Counted from the first letter of the stretch, positions 16,824 through 25,728 are shown. The stretch: 37,727 nt of DNA from Pirellulaceae bacterium (GCA_022448645.1 JAKVBZ010000049.1:1-37727); one strand, 5' to 3'. Notes: generated from the letters alone by a model not told the origin. A program made the numbers and translations.

Positions 16824-18263
16824 ATGAGCGATCTTTGTGATTTTGGTCTGATTGGACTTGCGGTAATGGGTGAGAATCTGGCACTCAACGTGGAAAGCCG
16901 CGGTTATCGTGTGGCTGTGTACAATCGCACCACCGAAAAAGTGGACCATTTGATGGAGGGGCGGGCTCAGGGAAAGCAGTTCGTCGGTTGTCATTCTCTG
17001 GATGAGCTTGTCAATCATCTCAAGCCGCCGCGTGTGGTGATGATGATGGTGAAAGCGGGTTCGGCGGTTGACGCTCTGATTGAACAACTTATTCCGTTGT
17101 TGTCTCCGGGGGATATCCTGGTCGATGGGGGAAACACGCATTTCGCGGACACGGAACGGCGTACACGCGACGTGGAACGAAGTGGTGTCTTGTATGTCGG
17201 AACCGGGGTCTCGGGTGGTGAAGAGGGGGCCTTGAAAGGGCCGAGTATGATGCCAGGTGGCAGCTCAGACGCATGGCCTTACATTCGTCCGATTTTTCAG
17301 GCAATTGCAGCCAAGGTGGGCGATGAACAGGACATTCCCTGCGCGGAATGGGTGGGACCTCGGGGTGCTGGGCACTATGTCAAAATGGTCCACAACGGGA
17401 TTGAATACGGTGACATGCAATTAATTTGTGAAGCGTATTGGTTGCTGCGCGAATTGCTTGATTATAGCCACGAACAATTGTACGAGGTTTTTGCAGAGTG
17501 GAACCTCGGCGAGTTGGAAAGCTATCTGATTGAAATCACGCGTGACATCTTCAGCGTCAAGGATTCTGAGACGGGGCAGTATTTAGTCGATTTGATACTT
17601 GATAAAGCAGGTGCCAAAGGGACGGGAAAATGGATGAGCCAGTTGGCTCTTGACCTGGGAGTACCCAGTACGTTGGTGACATCCGCCGTCTATGCACGCG
17701 GTTTATCCGCGTTGAAGGAGCAACGCGTGCGTGCCAGTGAAAAGCTTCCGGGGCCGACGTCGTCCTATGACGGATCTGCGGAGCAATTTGTCGAGGATGT
17801 AAGGCAAGCCTTGTACGCCTCTAAGATTTGCAGCTATGCACAGGGGTTTGTCCAGTTGCGAGCTGCAGCGAAGGAACATGATTGGCCTTTGAATTATGGG
17901 GATTGTGCCTTGTTGTGGCGTGGGGGATGTATTATCCGAGCTCAATTTTTGGATCACATCAAGGAAGCGTTTGATGTCCAGCCAGATTTGGAGAATCTGT
18001 TGCTGTATCCTTATTTTACGGAGGCAGTAGAGCGTGCACAAAAGAGCTGGCGACATGTGGTGTCGACGGCCGCTTTGCAGGGGTTGCCAGTCCCGGCATT
18101 TAGTACGGCACTCGCCTACTACGACGGATACCGTCGCGAACGTCTACCCGCCAATTTATTGCAGGCTCAGCGAGATTACTTCGGAGCACACACCTATCAA
18201 CGCGTTGATCGGGAGGGAACGTTCCATACGGATTGGTTGAATGAACGAAAGTCCGTTGATTAA
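16824..18263 (+). CDS. gnd: 6-phosphogluconate dehydrogenase, decarboxylating
   Basis: 479 residues, ATG with AAGGGA 8 bases upstream. It oxidises 6-phosphogluconate to ribulose 5-phosphate and CO2, making NADPH, in the oxidative pentose-phosphate pathway. The N-terminal Rossmann part reads FGLIGLAVMGENLALN. The substrate and catalytic region has GTGVSGGEEGALKGPSMMPGG and GHYVKMVHNGIEYGDMQ, with the catalytic Lys and Glu. The helical C-terminal domain is complete (KGTGKWMSQLALDLGVP, ALLWRGGCIIRAQFL). Length matches the long (about 470-480) dimeric form. First gene of a gnd-zwf-dus operon; 29 bases separate it from the zwf start. Confidence 0.97.
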   Translation: MSDLCDFGLIGLAVMGENLALNVESRGYRVAVYNRTTEKVDHLMEGRAQGKQFVGCHSLDELVNHLKPPRVVMMMVKAGSAVDALIEQLIPLLSPGDILVDGGNTHFADTERRTRDVERSGVLYVGTGVSGGEEGALKGPSMMPGGSSDAWPYIRPIFQAIAAKVGDEQDIPCAEWVGPRGAGHYVKMVHNGIEYGDMQLICEAYWLLRELLDYSHEQLYEVFAEWNLGELESYLIEITRDIFSVKDSETGQYLVDLILDKAGAKGTGKWMSQLALDLGVPSTLVTSAVYARGLSALKEQRVRASEKLPGPTSSYDGSAEQFVEDVRQALYASKICSYAQGFVQLRAAAKEHDWPLNYGDCALLWRGGCIIRAQFLDHIKEAFDVQPDLENLLLYPYFTEAVERAQKSWRHVVSTAALQGLPVPAFSTALAYYDGYRRERLPANLLQAQRDYFGAHTYQRVDREGTFHTDWLNERKSVD

Positions 18264-18292
18264 TCTCAGCGGTGATTGAGGGAGGACATTAC

Positions 18293-19744
18293 GTGGCCAA
18301 TACGGTCGTGATTTTTGGGGCTTCTGGCGACCTGGCGCAGCGTAAACTGCTTCCCGCTTTATATCGGATGCATATCCAGAATCGTTTACCTGCGAACACT
18401 CGCGTCGTGGGTGTGTCGAGAACTGACTTCGAGCATGAAGCATGGCGTGCTCATTCGGCAGAAACAACGGCAAAATTTGCCAGTGATGATTTTGTTCAAG
18501 AAAAGTGGGCAAGTTTCGCCAAGCAACTGTACTATCAGACCGCTGACATTTCTGAGGCATCAGACTTTTCGAACCTCGTAGAATTCTTGAACGCGTTGGA
18601 TGGTGGTCGCGGTCAACGCATTTTTTATCTGTCGACGGCACCCCATTTATATGCTCATGCTGTGGCGCAGTTAGGTGCAACCGGCCAGGCGGTAGAAGCG
18701 AACGGTGCGAGACGCATCGTGATAGAAAAACCGTTTGGGACAGATCGCAATTCGGCTCGCGCATTAAATGCTGCTATTCACCGCGTATTCTCCGAAAATC
18801 AGGTTTATCGCATTGATCACTACTTAGGCAAAGAAACCGTCCAGAACATGCTAGTGTTGCGTTTCGCCAACACTATTTTTGAACCGGTGTGGAATCGAAA
18901 CTATATTGACCATGTGCAGATTACAGTCGCCGAAGAAGTGTCTGTGGGTTCACGGGGAGGATATTACGATTCGGCGGGTGTGCTCCGTGATATGTTCCAG
19001 AATCATTTATTGCAACTTTTGACCATGACAGCCATGGAGGCTCCTGTTCGTTATGAGGCCAATCTGATTCGTGACGAAAAGGTTAAGATATTGCAGGCTA
19101 TTCGGCCCATGAAGGGAAGCGATTTTCAGCGGCAGACGTTGCGTGGTCAGTACGAAGGTTATTTGAACGAAGAAGGTGTTTCCGAAGCGAGTTGTACGGC
19201 CACGTTTGCATCGCTCCAGTTCTGGATTGACAATTGGCGATGGGATGGCGTTCCCTTCTACTTGCGTAGTGGTAAGGCGATGTCGTGCCGTACGACGCAG
19301 ATTGTGATCCAGTTTCGCGAGCCCCCGCATATGATGTTCGATACGGATTCGGAGAGGGAAGTGGACGCGAATCGGTTGGTGATCCAGGTCCAGCCAGCCG
19401 AAGGAATCCAGCTGCACTTTCAAACGAAAACACCCGACGATGACATGCGATTGAGACTAACCGATTTGGATTTTCGCTATGCACGTGAGTTTTCTAAGAA
19501 AATGCCCGATGCTTACCAGCGTTTGTTGCTGGATGTTCTCAATGGTGACCCCGGGTTGTTCGCGCGGAGCGATGAAGTGGATTTGGCGTGGAGTATCATC
19601 GATCCGATCGTGGAGGCATGGGCGGGTCCTAATGCACCGCCGTTAGATATTTATCCGAAACAGCTGTGGGGACCTGAAAGTTCCACGACATGGATGCGTG
19701 CCCAACAACGAGACTGGTTTGACGTTTGTCCTGTACTGCAATGA
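18293..19744 (+). CDS. zwf: Glucose-6-phosphate 1-dehydrogenase
   Basis: 483 residues from the GTG at 18293, which has GGGAGG 7 bases upstream; a GTG seven codons earlier lacks such a site. It oxidises glucose 6-phosphate to 6-phosphogluconolactone with NADP. Visible are the cofactor motif VVIFGASGDLAQRKL at the N-terminus, VIEKPFGTD, and the active-site RIDHYLGKETVQNM with the substrate-binding Lys and catalytic His. RGGYYDSAGVLRDMFQNHLLQ follows, then PFYLRSGKAM near the structural NADP site. Complete and of usual length. The stop TGA overlaps the next start as ATGA, so zwf and dus are probably translationally coupled. No 6-phosphogluconolactonase gene is next to it. Confidence 0.96.
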   Translation: MANTVVIFGASGDLAQRKLLPALYRMHIQNRLPANTRVVGVSRTDFEHEAWRAHSAETTAKFASDDFVQEKWASFAKQLYYQTADISEASDFSNLVEFLNALDGGRGQRIFYLSTAPHLYAHAVAQLGATGQAVEANGARRIVIEKPFGTDRNSARALNAAIHRVFSENQVYRIDHYLGKETVQNMLVLRFANTIFEPVWNRNYIDHVQITVAEEVSVGSRGGYYDSAGVLRDMFQNHLLQLLTMTAMEAPVRYEANLIRDEKVKILQAIRPMKGSDFQRQTLRGQYEGYLNEEGVSEASCTATFASLQFWIDNWRWDGVPFYLRSGKAMSCRTTQIVIQFREPPHMMFDTDSEREVDANRLVIQVQPAEGIQLHFQTKTPDDDMRLRLTDLDFRYAREFSKKMPDAYQRLLLDVLNGDPGLFARSDEVDLAWSIIDPIVEAWAGPNAPPLDIYPKQLWGPESSTTWMRAQQRDWFDVCPVLQ

Positions 19745-20808
19745 TGTTTCCTCCACTTCATATCGGTTCTGTCGAAATTGGATCGCCCGTGGTCCAGGCA
19801 GCCTTGTCAGGGTATAGCGACTGGCCAATGCGAGTTATTGCGCGTCGCCACGGAGCGTCGTATTCACTGTGTGAAGTCATGCTGGACCAGTTTCTGTTGG
19901 CAGTAAAGAACCGTAAGAAGAACCGCCATTTCCTGCACGTAAGTGACGAAGAACATCCGGTGGGTGGGCAGTTGATGGGGGCTGATCCCGAACAGTTTGG
20001 GCAGGCAGCTTTGCGATTGGTGGCTGCCGGGTTCGATGTGATCGATATCAACTTCGGTTGTCCAGTCAAAAAGGTGTTGGGGCGGTGCCGGGGAGGTTTT
20101 CATTTGGGGCAGCCGGCGGTGGCACTGGAGATTGTGCGCAGGACTCGCGAAGCGGTGCCGCCTCACATTCCGGTCACTGTGAAGATGCGGCGCGGCATCG
20201 ACGATACTCAACAAAGTCGAGATCATTTTTTTGAAATTCTGGATGGGGCCATCGCAGCAGGTGTGGCAGCGGTGACCGTTCATGGTCGTACCGTACAGCA
20301 ACGATATGTCGGGCCAAGTAAATGGGAGTTCTTGCGAGAAGTGAAGGAACATGTCGGCCATTCGACAGTGTTAGGAAGTGGTGATTTGTTTACCGCGTCG
20401 GATTGCGTGAATATGATGAGCCAAACCGGAGTCGACGGTGTTACGGTGGCTCGAGGTGCGATCGGCAACCCATGGATCTTTGTGCAGGCACGGGCGCTGT
20501 TGATGGGAGAGCCCTTGCCAGATCCGCCGCCGTTGCTAGAGCAACGGGATGTTATCTTGGAGCATTTTCGACTTGCCGAAGAAATCTATGGACCAGAAAG
20601 ATGTGGGATTCCTATGCGGAAATTCGGCATCAAATATTCGGCACTTCATCCGAAGTGGAAAGAAGTGCGTGAAGGGTTTGCGCGCGTGAAAAATTTGGCT
20701 GATTGGCGAAAAGTGCTCGATCAGTGGTACGTACATGACGGACCGGGACAATATCCACCGGAGGAAGTACATCTGGGCAAGGCGAGTTGCGACGCAGCTT
20801 CAATGTGA
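19741..20808 (+). CDS. tRNA-dihydrouridine synthase (Dus family, DusB-like)
   Basis: 355 residues from the ATG at 19741, which overlaps the zwf stop (ATGA). The enzyme uses FMN and NADPH to reduce uridine to dihydrouridine in tRNA. Visible are the FMN-barrel start VVQAALSGYSDWPMRV and a VGGQLMGADPEQF strand. The catalytic cysteine is in DINFGCPVKKV, with VTVKMRRGIDD, VTVHGRTVQQRY, LGSGDLFTASD and the FMN-phosphate loop DGVTVARGAIGNPWIF. The segment after the catalytic Cys (LGRCRGGFHLGQP) differs from the usual RxxAGxALL of DusB. Sharing a message with two NADPH-making enzymes is functionally suggestive. It converges with the CBS gene, 86 bases away. Confidence 0.9.
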   Translation: MMFPPLHIGSVEIGSPVVQAALSGYSDWPMRVIARRHGASYSLCEVMLDQFLLAVKNRKKNRHFLHVSDEEHPVGGQLMGADPEQFGQAALRLVAAGFDVIDINFGCPVKKVLGRCRGGFHLGQPAVALEIVRRTREAVPPHIPVTVKMRRGIDDTQQSRDHFFEILDGAIAAGVAAVTVHGRTVQQRYVGPSKWEFLREVKEHVGHSTVLGSGDLFTASDCVNMMSQTGVDGVTVARGAIGNPWIFVQARALLMGEPLPDPPPLLEQRDVILEHFRLAEEIYGPERCGIPMRKFGIKYSALHPKWKEVREGFARVKNLADWRKVLDQWYVHDGPGQYPPEEVHLGKASCDAASM

Positions 20809-20894
20809 AACGTGTTGTGGTCGGTCAGCTACCTGCGGTGTGGGTGGGCGGTATAGCTGGTGACGCTTGGCAAGAACGGTCGCTATCGAAATGC

Positions 20895-21320
20895 TTAGCC
20901 GTGAATGTATTCCTTCAGGTAGTGGTTCTCCATGCTCAACTGAGAATGCTGGGCTTTCACGATGTCGCCGATTGAAATCATGCCAGAAAGATGGCCTTCT
21001 TTCAGGATTGGCAAGTGTCGAATGCGTTTTTGCGTCATAAGGCCCATGATGTACCCGACCTCGTCATCCGGACTTCCCGTGGTGACGTTCGATGTCATGC
21101 TCTCGCGCACGCTTACGTCAGTCAACCGAGTGCCGTAAACATCGCAAGATTTCAGGATGTCACGCTCTGTAATGATGCCGACCATCCTGTCACCGTTCCA
21201 GACAACGAGAGATCCACAATTACAGCGAACGAGTTTCGCGATCACCTCGGCAAGCGTTGCCTCCGGGCCGATCGTAAATACGTCGCTACCCTTTACAGTC
21301 AGAATGTCATGTAACTTCAC
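20895..21320 (-). CDS. CBS-domain pair protein
   Basis: 141 residues from the GTG at 21320, which has a clear GGAGG 7 bases upstream; earlier in-frame starts are less likely. Two CBS domains fill the protein. The first (about residues 8-65) ends LVVWNGDRMVGIITERDILKS split by its usual beta-alpha units; the second (about 75-130) ends RHLPILKEGHLSGMISIGDIVK. Stand-alone CBS pairs bind adenine nucleotides and act as small sensors or regulators of enzymes and transporters. No partner enzyme is adjacent, so the target is unknown. It is cytoplasmic, with no signal or membrane segment. Confidence 0.88.
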   Translation of the reverse strand: MKLHDILTVKGSDVFTIGPEATLAEVIAKLVRCNCGSLVVWNGDRMVGIITERDILKSCDVYGTRLTDVSVRESMTSNVTTGSPDDEVGYIMGLMTQKRIRHLPILKEGHLSGMISIGDIVKAQHSQLSMENHYLKEYIHG

Positions 21321-21491
21321 GATAAGCCTCCTTGGCAGAACCTGCTGACGATAAGTTGACAAACTCGAACGCAAGTTACCCTGGCAAACAGCATGGAAAC
21401 GAACGTTTCACTGCAGGGATGAAGCTTCCATCTTTCCAACATAATCCGTTGGATCAGACGAAGTCAAGAAAGATCGACTTCGTGAAAAAAA

Positions 21492-22742
21492 TCACAGACT
21501 GTCAGCAGTGGGCCGCTGCTGCAAAGGGCTGATGCGCAAGTTAGAAAACAAGAGATCGGTAGTTGGGTCGTGACCCTGCAGGATGATAGTTCCCGCCGCC
21601 GTACGTAAGCCTTTACGTGGATTCTCGTGAGCCTCACGCGCGTCGACCCAGTCGGTTACGTGATAGCCATTGACCCATACAGCCAGGTGAGGGCCATCTG
21701 CGATGATCGTTTTAGTAAACCATTCCTGGTCATCGGCCACGATTCGACGGGCTGGTTGGCGACGAAAGATTCCTCCTGTACCACAGTCTACGGGGCGAGT
21801 TCGGTCCCCTTCGATAAACTCATGTTGTATCTGGCTCTCGTATCCCATCCAAAAGTCTCCCGGAATGCAGCGAAAAAAGACACCGGAATTTAGACCTGGC
21901 GCTCCCGTTTGACATTCCAACTGAAGCACAAAATCGTCGAACTGACTCTCGGTTTCGATCTGACCTTTGCCGCCAGAAATATGAAGTTCTCCGGCTTCCG
22001 TTACCGAAAATTCACTATCGAGGTCAGGTAGGATCGCCCAACCCGAAAGATCAACGCCATTGAAGAGACTTTGTGTGTGGAGGGGTTTCAAGCGGATGTC
22101 ACGAAACTCAATCAGCCCTTCGTTGTGTTGTAACCCGATGTGGCCTCGGGCCAGCGGAGCAGTGCTGGAGTCATGGAATTCGTTGACAACAATATCATTA
22201 ATCTTCACCACGATATCCGGACCGCTGACGTGGATTTCGAACTGATGCCAGTCATCTTGCCAGGCAGGTGGATCTACTTTCTGACGGGCTACGAGACTGC
22301 CTGTTGGGAAAGGGTTGTCCGACGGTGCGATATTCACTTCGTAGCAGTCTTGTGCGGGGTCTGTCGGTTGGGGAGTCATGTGTAAAAAAATACCGCTATT
22401 GGTTGACTCGGGGCATCGATATTGCAGCCGCAGGACGTAGTCAGAAAACCTGGTGGTCGTATAAAGGAACCCCATTTCACCAGATTTTGCCACGATCGTG
22501 TGATCTTCGATTTGCCAATCAACATTACCAGTGGTCTTCCAGCCGAATAAAGTTTCTCCATCAAATAAGCGAATCCAACCTTCGTGCCATGCTGCTCTAG
22601 CGAGCGGTAATGGAACGGACTCAGAAGAGTGGGCCGTCGCCGTATTGTTGGAGCCAGTGTTCGAAGGTTCAGTCGAAGCTGTTTGGCAGCCTACGCAGAG
22701 TAAAAAAATGGCGATAGCCATTAGGAGTTGTGGAGGGAACAT
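21492..22742 (-). CDS. Exported protein with two DUF1080 (3-keto-disaccharide hydrolase) domains
   Basis: 416 residues, ATG with AAAGGA about 9 bases upstream. The N-terminus is a signal peptide ending in LLCVGC, so Cys19 may be lipidated, although the lipobox is not ideal. A Ser/Thr/Asn-rich linker follows. Two DUF1080 / LamG-like beta-sandwich domains come in tandem. The first (about 52-220) reads WIRLFDGETLFGWKTTGN, SGIFLHM and WHQFEIHVSGPDIVVKIND. The second (about 223-412) reads LFNGVDLSGWAIL, NSGVFFRCIPG and LAVWVNGYHVTDW. DUF1080 proteins are greatly expanded in planctomycetes and some cleave 3-keto-glycosides. The double arrangement suggests binding or cleavage of a sugar polymer in the periplasm. 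Single gene. Confidence 0.85.
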   Translation of the reverse strand: MFPPQLLMAIAIFLLCVGCQTASTEPSNTGSNNTATAHSSESVPLPLARAAWHEGWIRLFDGETLFGWKTTGNVDWQIEDHTIVAKSGEMGFLYTTTRFSDYVLRLQYRCPESTNSGIFLHMTPQPTDPAQDCYEVNIAPSDNPFPTGSLVARQKVDPPAWQDDWHQFEIHVSGPDIVVKINDIVVNEFHDSSTAPLARGHIGLQHNEGLIEFRDIRLKPLHTQSLFNGVDLSGWAILPDLDSEFSVTEAGELHISGGKGQIETESQFDDFVLQLECQTGAPGLNSGVFFRCIPGDFWMGYESQIQHEFIEGDRTRPVDCGTGGIFRRQPARRIVADDQEWFTKTIIADGPHLAVWVNGYHVTDWVDAREAHENPRKGLRTAAGTIILQGHDPTTDLLFSNLRISPLQQRPTADSL

Positions 22743-23050
22743 GGAAGTTGTCCTTTAAGGGTTAACCGCTGTCCAAGTGGTGCTGTGTTGTGGTTTTGTT
22801 TGTCGCCCAGCCGAAGGTGCTGGCGTGTAGTTCGTGGGTTGTCTGGCTGTAGTCTTGTGCAACACGAAGCTTGTGCCATGGCAGCAGGCTTCGGTGAGGT
22901 GGCTTTGTTGCCGTCTTTGGCTAGGCGTTAAAAAAACTCGACCAATATCGAAGGCGTCCTTGGTTCGCATTAATTGGTAAATGGCTAGGTGTATCGATTC
23001 CATAAATCACACAGTCAAAAACCGTCTCGCCAAGCAAACGGATGTGTGAA

Positions 23051-23056
23051 TATAAT
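23051..23056 (+). promoter_or_regulatory. Candidate -10 element for the small HTH gene
   Basis: A perfect TATAAT lies about 90 bases upstream of the ATG at 23148, in the 405-base divergent gap between the DUF1080 gene and the HTH gene. The -35 at the expected spacing is weak (CGCCAA), so this is tentative. The gap holds no other gene that I can see. Confidence 0.35.
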
Positions 23057-23147
23057 AGACCGGTTGATACATTTTCGCGAGCCGGCAAAGATAGAAATCG
23101 TGTTTGAGATGTCGACCTTTTTTATCGGTTCTACAAGGAGTTGATGA

Positions 23148-23378
23148 ATGCCCAAAAATGTCCATGATTGGTGTACCGAGCGCGGTATTTCGCTGGAAGA
23201 GCTGGCGGAGCAATCTGGCTTGGACCTGGGCAAAGTTCAGGCAATCTATTTAGCGCGCCGGACCCCTAGTCCCGTGGAACGTGAAAAGATCGCGAATGTC
23301 CTTGGAACCTCACGCGAGGAAATCGCCTGGGGACACAAGACACCCATTCAACATATCTACGGCCAAGGGCCTTCTTAG
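23148..23378 (+). CDS. Small XRE-like helix-turn-helix protein
   Basis: 76 residues; ATG preceded by AAGGAG about 10 bases upstream. The sequence has the Cro/C1-type HTH pattern: a helix ISLEELAEQSGLDLGKVQAI, then a recognition-helix-like segment YLARRTPSPVEREKIANVLG, and a third helix TSREEIAWG. The protein ends shortly after (HKTPIQHIYGQG), so it is a single-domain DNA-binding protein without an effector domain. It could be a small transcription factor or a nucleoid-type regulator. It converges with the E1-like gene, 28 bases away. I know of no characterised relative. Confidence 0.75.
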   Translation: MPKNVHDWCTERGISLEELAEQSGLDLGKVQAIYLARRTPSPVEREKIANVLGTSREEIAWGHKTPIQHIYGQGPS

Positions 23379-23406
23379 AAAATTAATCTAGCCGTCGCCG
23401 AAATCG

Positions 23407-24456
23407 TCAATTGCCGACATATTTGGCATAGACAGCACGAGCCTCTGTTAGATCTTCGGTGCCTCCGACGATCGCGCGGCCATCGGGGAACACCGTGACG
23501 AGATATTTGTCGACATGAAACCTCAATAAAAAACGGTTTCTGGTCACGACGGCGATTCCCTCAAGTTGTTTTTCGAGCGTATCCAGACCGAAAGCAGGTT
23601 GGTTAGGAAAACTGAGCTGTACGGAATTGCGTCCACATAGAACGGCCGAATGAACTCCGTATTTTCCGTCCAGCCAGGGAAACTCGTTGCGTTGGCACGT
23701 TGGGCAGTCGCGATCGCTGAGCGATTCTAAGGAAACTTGTCGATGTTCGTTTTCCCATAAGTCGAAAATGGTCCAGTTGCGGCTGATCGCTGTTTCATTT
23801 CCGCTAAGAATCTTAATGGCTTCACTTGCCTGGTACGATGCCACCACGTTCACGGCAGGTCCCAGAATGCCTGCCGTATCACAGGTTGGCGTGGCGCCGG
23901 GTGGAGGAGGCTCGGGCATGACGCAGCGGAGGCAGGCAGTTTTTCCTGGCAGGATCGTGATCGATTGTCCCTCTGCGCCAATACAGCCTCCGTAAATCCA
24001 AGGGATGCTTTGTTTTACCGACACGTCATTAAGCAGGTAGCGAGTTTCAAAGTTGTCAGTTCCGTCGAGGATCACGTCGACATTTTTTACCAGCTCAAGT
24101 ACGTTTCCGGCCGTAACGTCGACAACGTGGGGTTCAATCGTGATGTTAGAGTTTATCCGACGTAGCTTTTCAGCAGCTGCGATTGCTTTGGGAATAGCAG
24201 CCTCGACGTCAGCTTCTTCGTACAAAACCTGACGTTGCAAGTTGTTGAATTCCAAGAAGTCTCGGTCGACCAATCGCAAATGTCCGACGCCCGCTCTAGC
24301 CAAAGTATTAGCCAGTACGGATCCCAGAGCACCACAGCCACAGATCAAAACTCGGCTACTACGAAGTCGTTCTTGTCCTGTCTCTCCGATGGGAGCAAAA
24401 CGCATCTGTCGTTCGTAACGAGATAGAGGCGTTTGGGAGGCATTGTCGTCTGACAT
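23407..24456 (-). CDS. E1-like adenylyltransferase (ThiF/MoeB/HesA family)
   Basis: 349 residues from the ATG at 24456 (MSDDNASQTPLSRYERQ). An in-frame start 19 codons earlier gives a less typical N-terminus. Family enzymes adenylate the C-terminal Gly-Gly of small sulfur carriers (ThiS, MoaD). Visible are the YERQMRFAPIGETGQERL N-motif, the nucleotide-binding LICGCGALGSVLANTLARAG, DRDFLEFNNLQRQVLY, DGTDNFETRYLLND, and the zinc cysteines in CLRCV and CPTCQ. The C-terminal about 100 residues resemble a small extra domain rather than a rhodanese. No thiS or moaD gene is in the window, so thiamin and molybdopterin roles cannot be separated. Confidence 0.9.
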   Translation of the reverse strand: MSDDNASQTPLSRYERQMRFAPIGETGQERLRSSRVLICGCGALGSVLANTLARAGVGHLRLVDRDFLEFNNLQRQVLYEEADVEAAIPKAIAAAEKLRRINSNITIEPHVVDVTAGNVLELVKNVDVILDGTDNFETRYLLNDVSVKQSIPWIYGGCIGAEGQSITILPGKTACLRCVMPEPPPPGATPTCDTAGILGPAVNVVASYQASEAIKILSGNETAISRNWTIFDLWENEHRQVSLESLSDRDCPTCQRNEFPWLDGKYGVHSAVLCGRNSVQLSFPNQPAFGLDTLEKQLEGIAVVTRNRFLLRFHVDKYLVTVFPDGRAIVGGTEDLTEARAVYAKYVGN

Positions 24457-24613
24457 GATTCGATGAGTGGTCAAAGTGAAATGGAGGGTTGTGATGACAC
24501 GGTATTCAAACACCTACCGGAACAGTGGGAGTCCGGTTGTTTCATTGAAAGTAAGGCGTGCAGTATTGCATCTTATACAAAAGGCAACGCTCCTGATGAT
24601 GTCAGTCTGCCTA

Positions 24614-25537
24614 TTATTTCTTTTTCATGATGAGATATCCAGCGCAATCCATAATGTGGGCCAAATCTGCCTGCAGGCGGTCACATTCGGCGCGATCCTC
24701 CAGCATCGTGGATTTCATCGCTCGTCGGCGAATCGCCAGAACAGGCATTGTGGTTTGCATCGCCGGTATCAAAAGGTCGACGTTAGGCTTGTCGCCGACG
24801 TCCCATAGGACAACTTGACACCATTCAGCCAGCGTTGGCGGTTTCAAGTTGTTGGAATCAACACGCTGAGCGAACAATAGATTGGGGAATCGCTGTTGTG
24901 GTTTTGGAATCATGGGCTGGTCTGTATCGGTGTAAACGAGCGAAATCGATGGCCAATGAGCCAGTTCATGAAGTTGTTGTTCCATCGTTGGCAAATGATT
25001 GGGTAGCTGAACGATGAGAGGCACTCCCAATGCTGTTGCCTGCTGAACGAGTTCTTGTGAAGGGGATGTGACGAGCATGGTTGCCTGTGTCGACTGCCAG
25101 TCATTCCAGTCGTCGATATCCGCAGTGATGGCTTCCACGGCACGGAAGACACAACGTTTGCCTTGTCGAAAGATGTCTGGTCCAGCGGTTCCTAGAGCGC
25201 GGATGCCAGTGGTGACTTGTCGCTGCTGGATCAGGGTTTCGCCATCCCGCAGTGTCACCGAAAGTTGGTAGACGTTGGGTGCGGTAGGAGCCCAACCGCA
25301 GGGGTCGGGAATGACGGCCTCGGCCAACAAAGAGGCTCCTGCTTTATGTGGGACTAGTGGTGTGGTGGTGGGCAACGTATGGGCATCATGGCGGTAAGGA
25401 CCTTGGATGTGGCCGGTTAGCGACCAGTTGGGCTGGCAGAATGGGGCATCAATCCGTGCATACACGCGGGCCAAGGCGGCTGAAGCTTCGCCGTGAAAAA
25501 CTTCTAAATGGTTCAAAGGTTGGAGAGGTGTCTTCAT
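24614..25537 (-). CDS. Hypothetical protein resembling a degenerate GH2 glycosidase fragment
   Basis: 307 residues, ATG start, no clear ribosome site. Residues about 70-113 match the end of a GH2 immunoglobulin-like sandwich: WAPTAPNVYQLSVTLRDG then TGIRALG. The next part follows the start of the GH2 TIM barrel (FRQGKRCVFRAV, ELVQQATALGVPLIVQLP, HWPSISLVYTDTD). In real GH2 enzymes the last motif contains Asn-Glu, the acid/base; here it is Thr-Asp (about 203-204), and the barrel ends early. No signal peptide. It is therefore probably not a normal glycosidase; it may bind sugars or have a new role. I recognise no closer family. It lies between the E1-like gene and uvrA on the same strand, with gaps of about 157 and 191 bases. 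Confidence 0.65.
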   Translation of the reverse strand: MKTPLQPLNHLEVFHGEASAALARVYARIDAPFCQPNWSLTGHIQGPYRHDAHTLPTTTPLVPHKAGASLLAEAVIPDPCGWAPTAPNVYQLSVTLRDGETLIQQRQVTTGIRALGTAGPDIFRQGKRCVFRAVEAITADIDDWNDWQSTQATMLVTSPSQELVQQATALGVPLIVQLPNHLPTMEQQLHELAHWPSISLVYTDTDQPMIPKPQQRFPNLLFAQRVDSNNLKPPTLAEWCQVVLWDVGDKPNVDLLIPAMQTTMPVLAIRRRAMKSTMLEDRAECDRLQADLAHIMDCAGYLIMKKK

Positions 25538-25728
25538 TGTGTAGGAAACTGGTATTTGAACTTAGCCATACCGGAAATTAATTGCCATGGATCACGATGT
25601 GTAAATCGAATTGACAACAACTAGCCTGAGTAGTGCAGCGTTGGTTTGCGAAAAAGAGACGCCAAGATCCAGGTTGGTCGCCGTTCCAGGGATTTGCGAT
25701 TGTCGCGGAAATTTGAAAAAAGTGTTAC

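Noticed and set aside
23407..25537. Idea that the E1-like and GH2-like genes form a defence or conjugation system with the HTH protein
   Set aside because: No ubiquitin-like partner, nuclease or effector is present, the strands and gaps do not support an operon with the HTH gene, and no mobile-element context exists.
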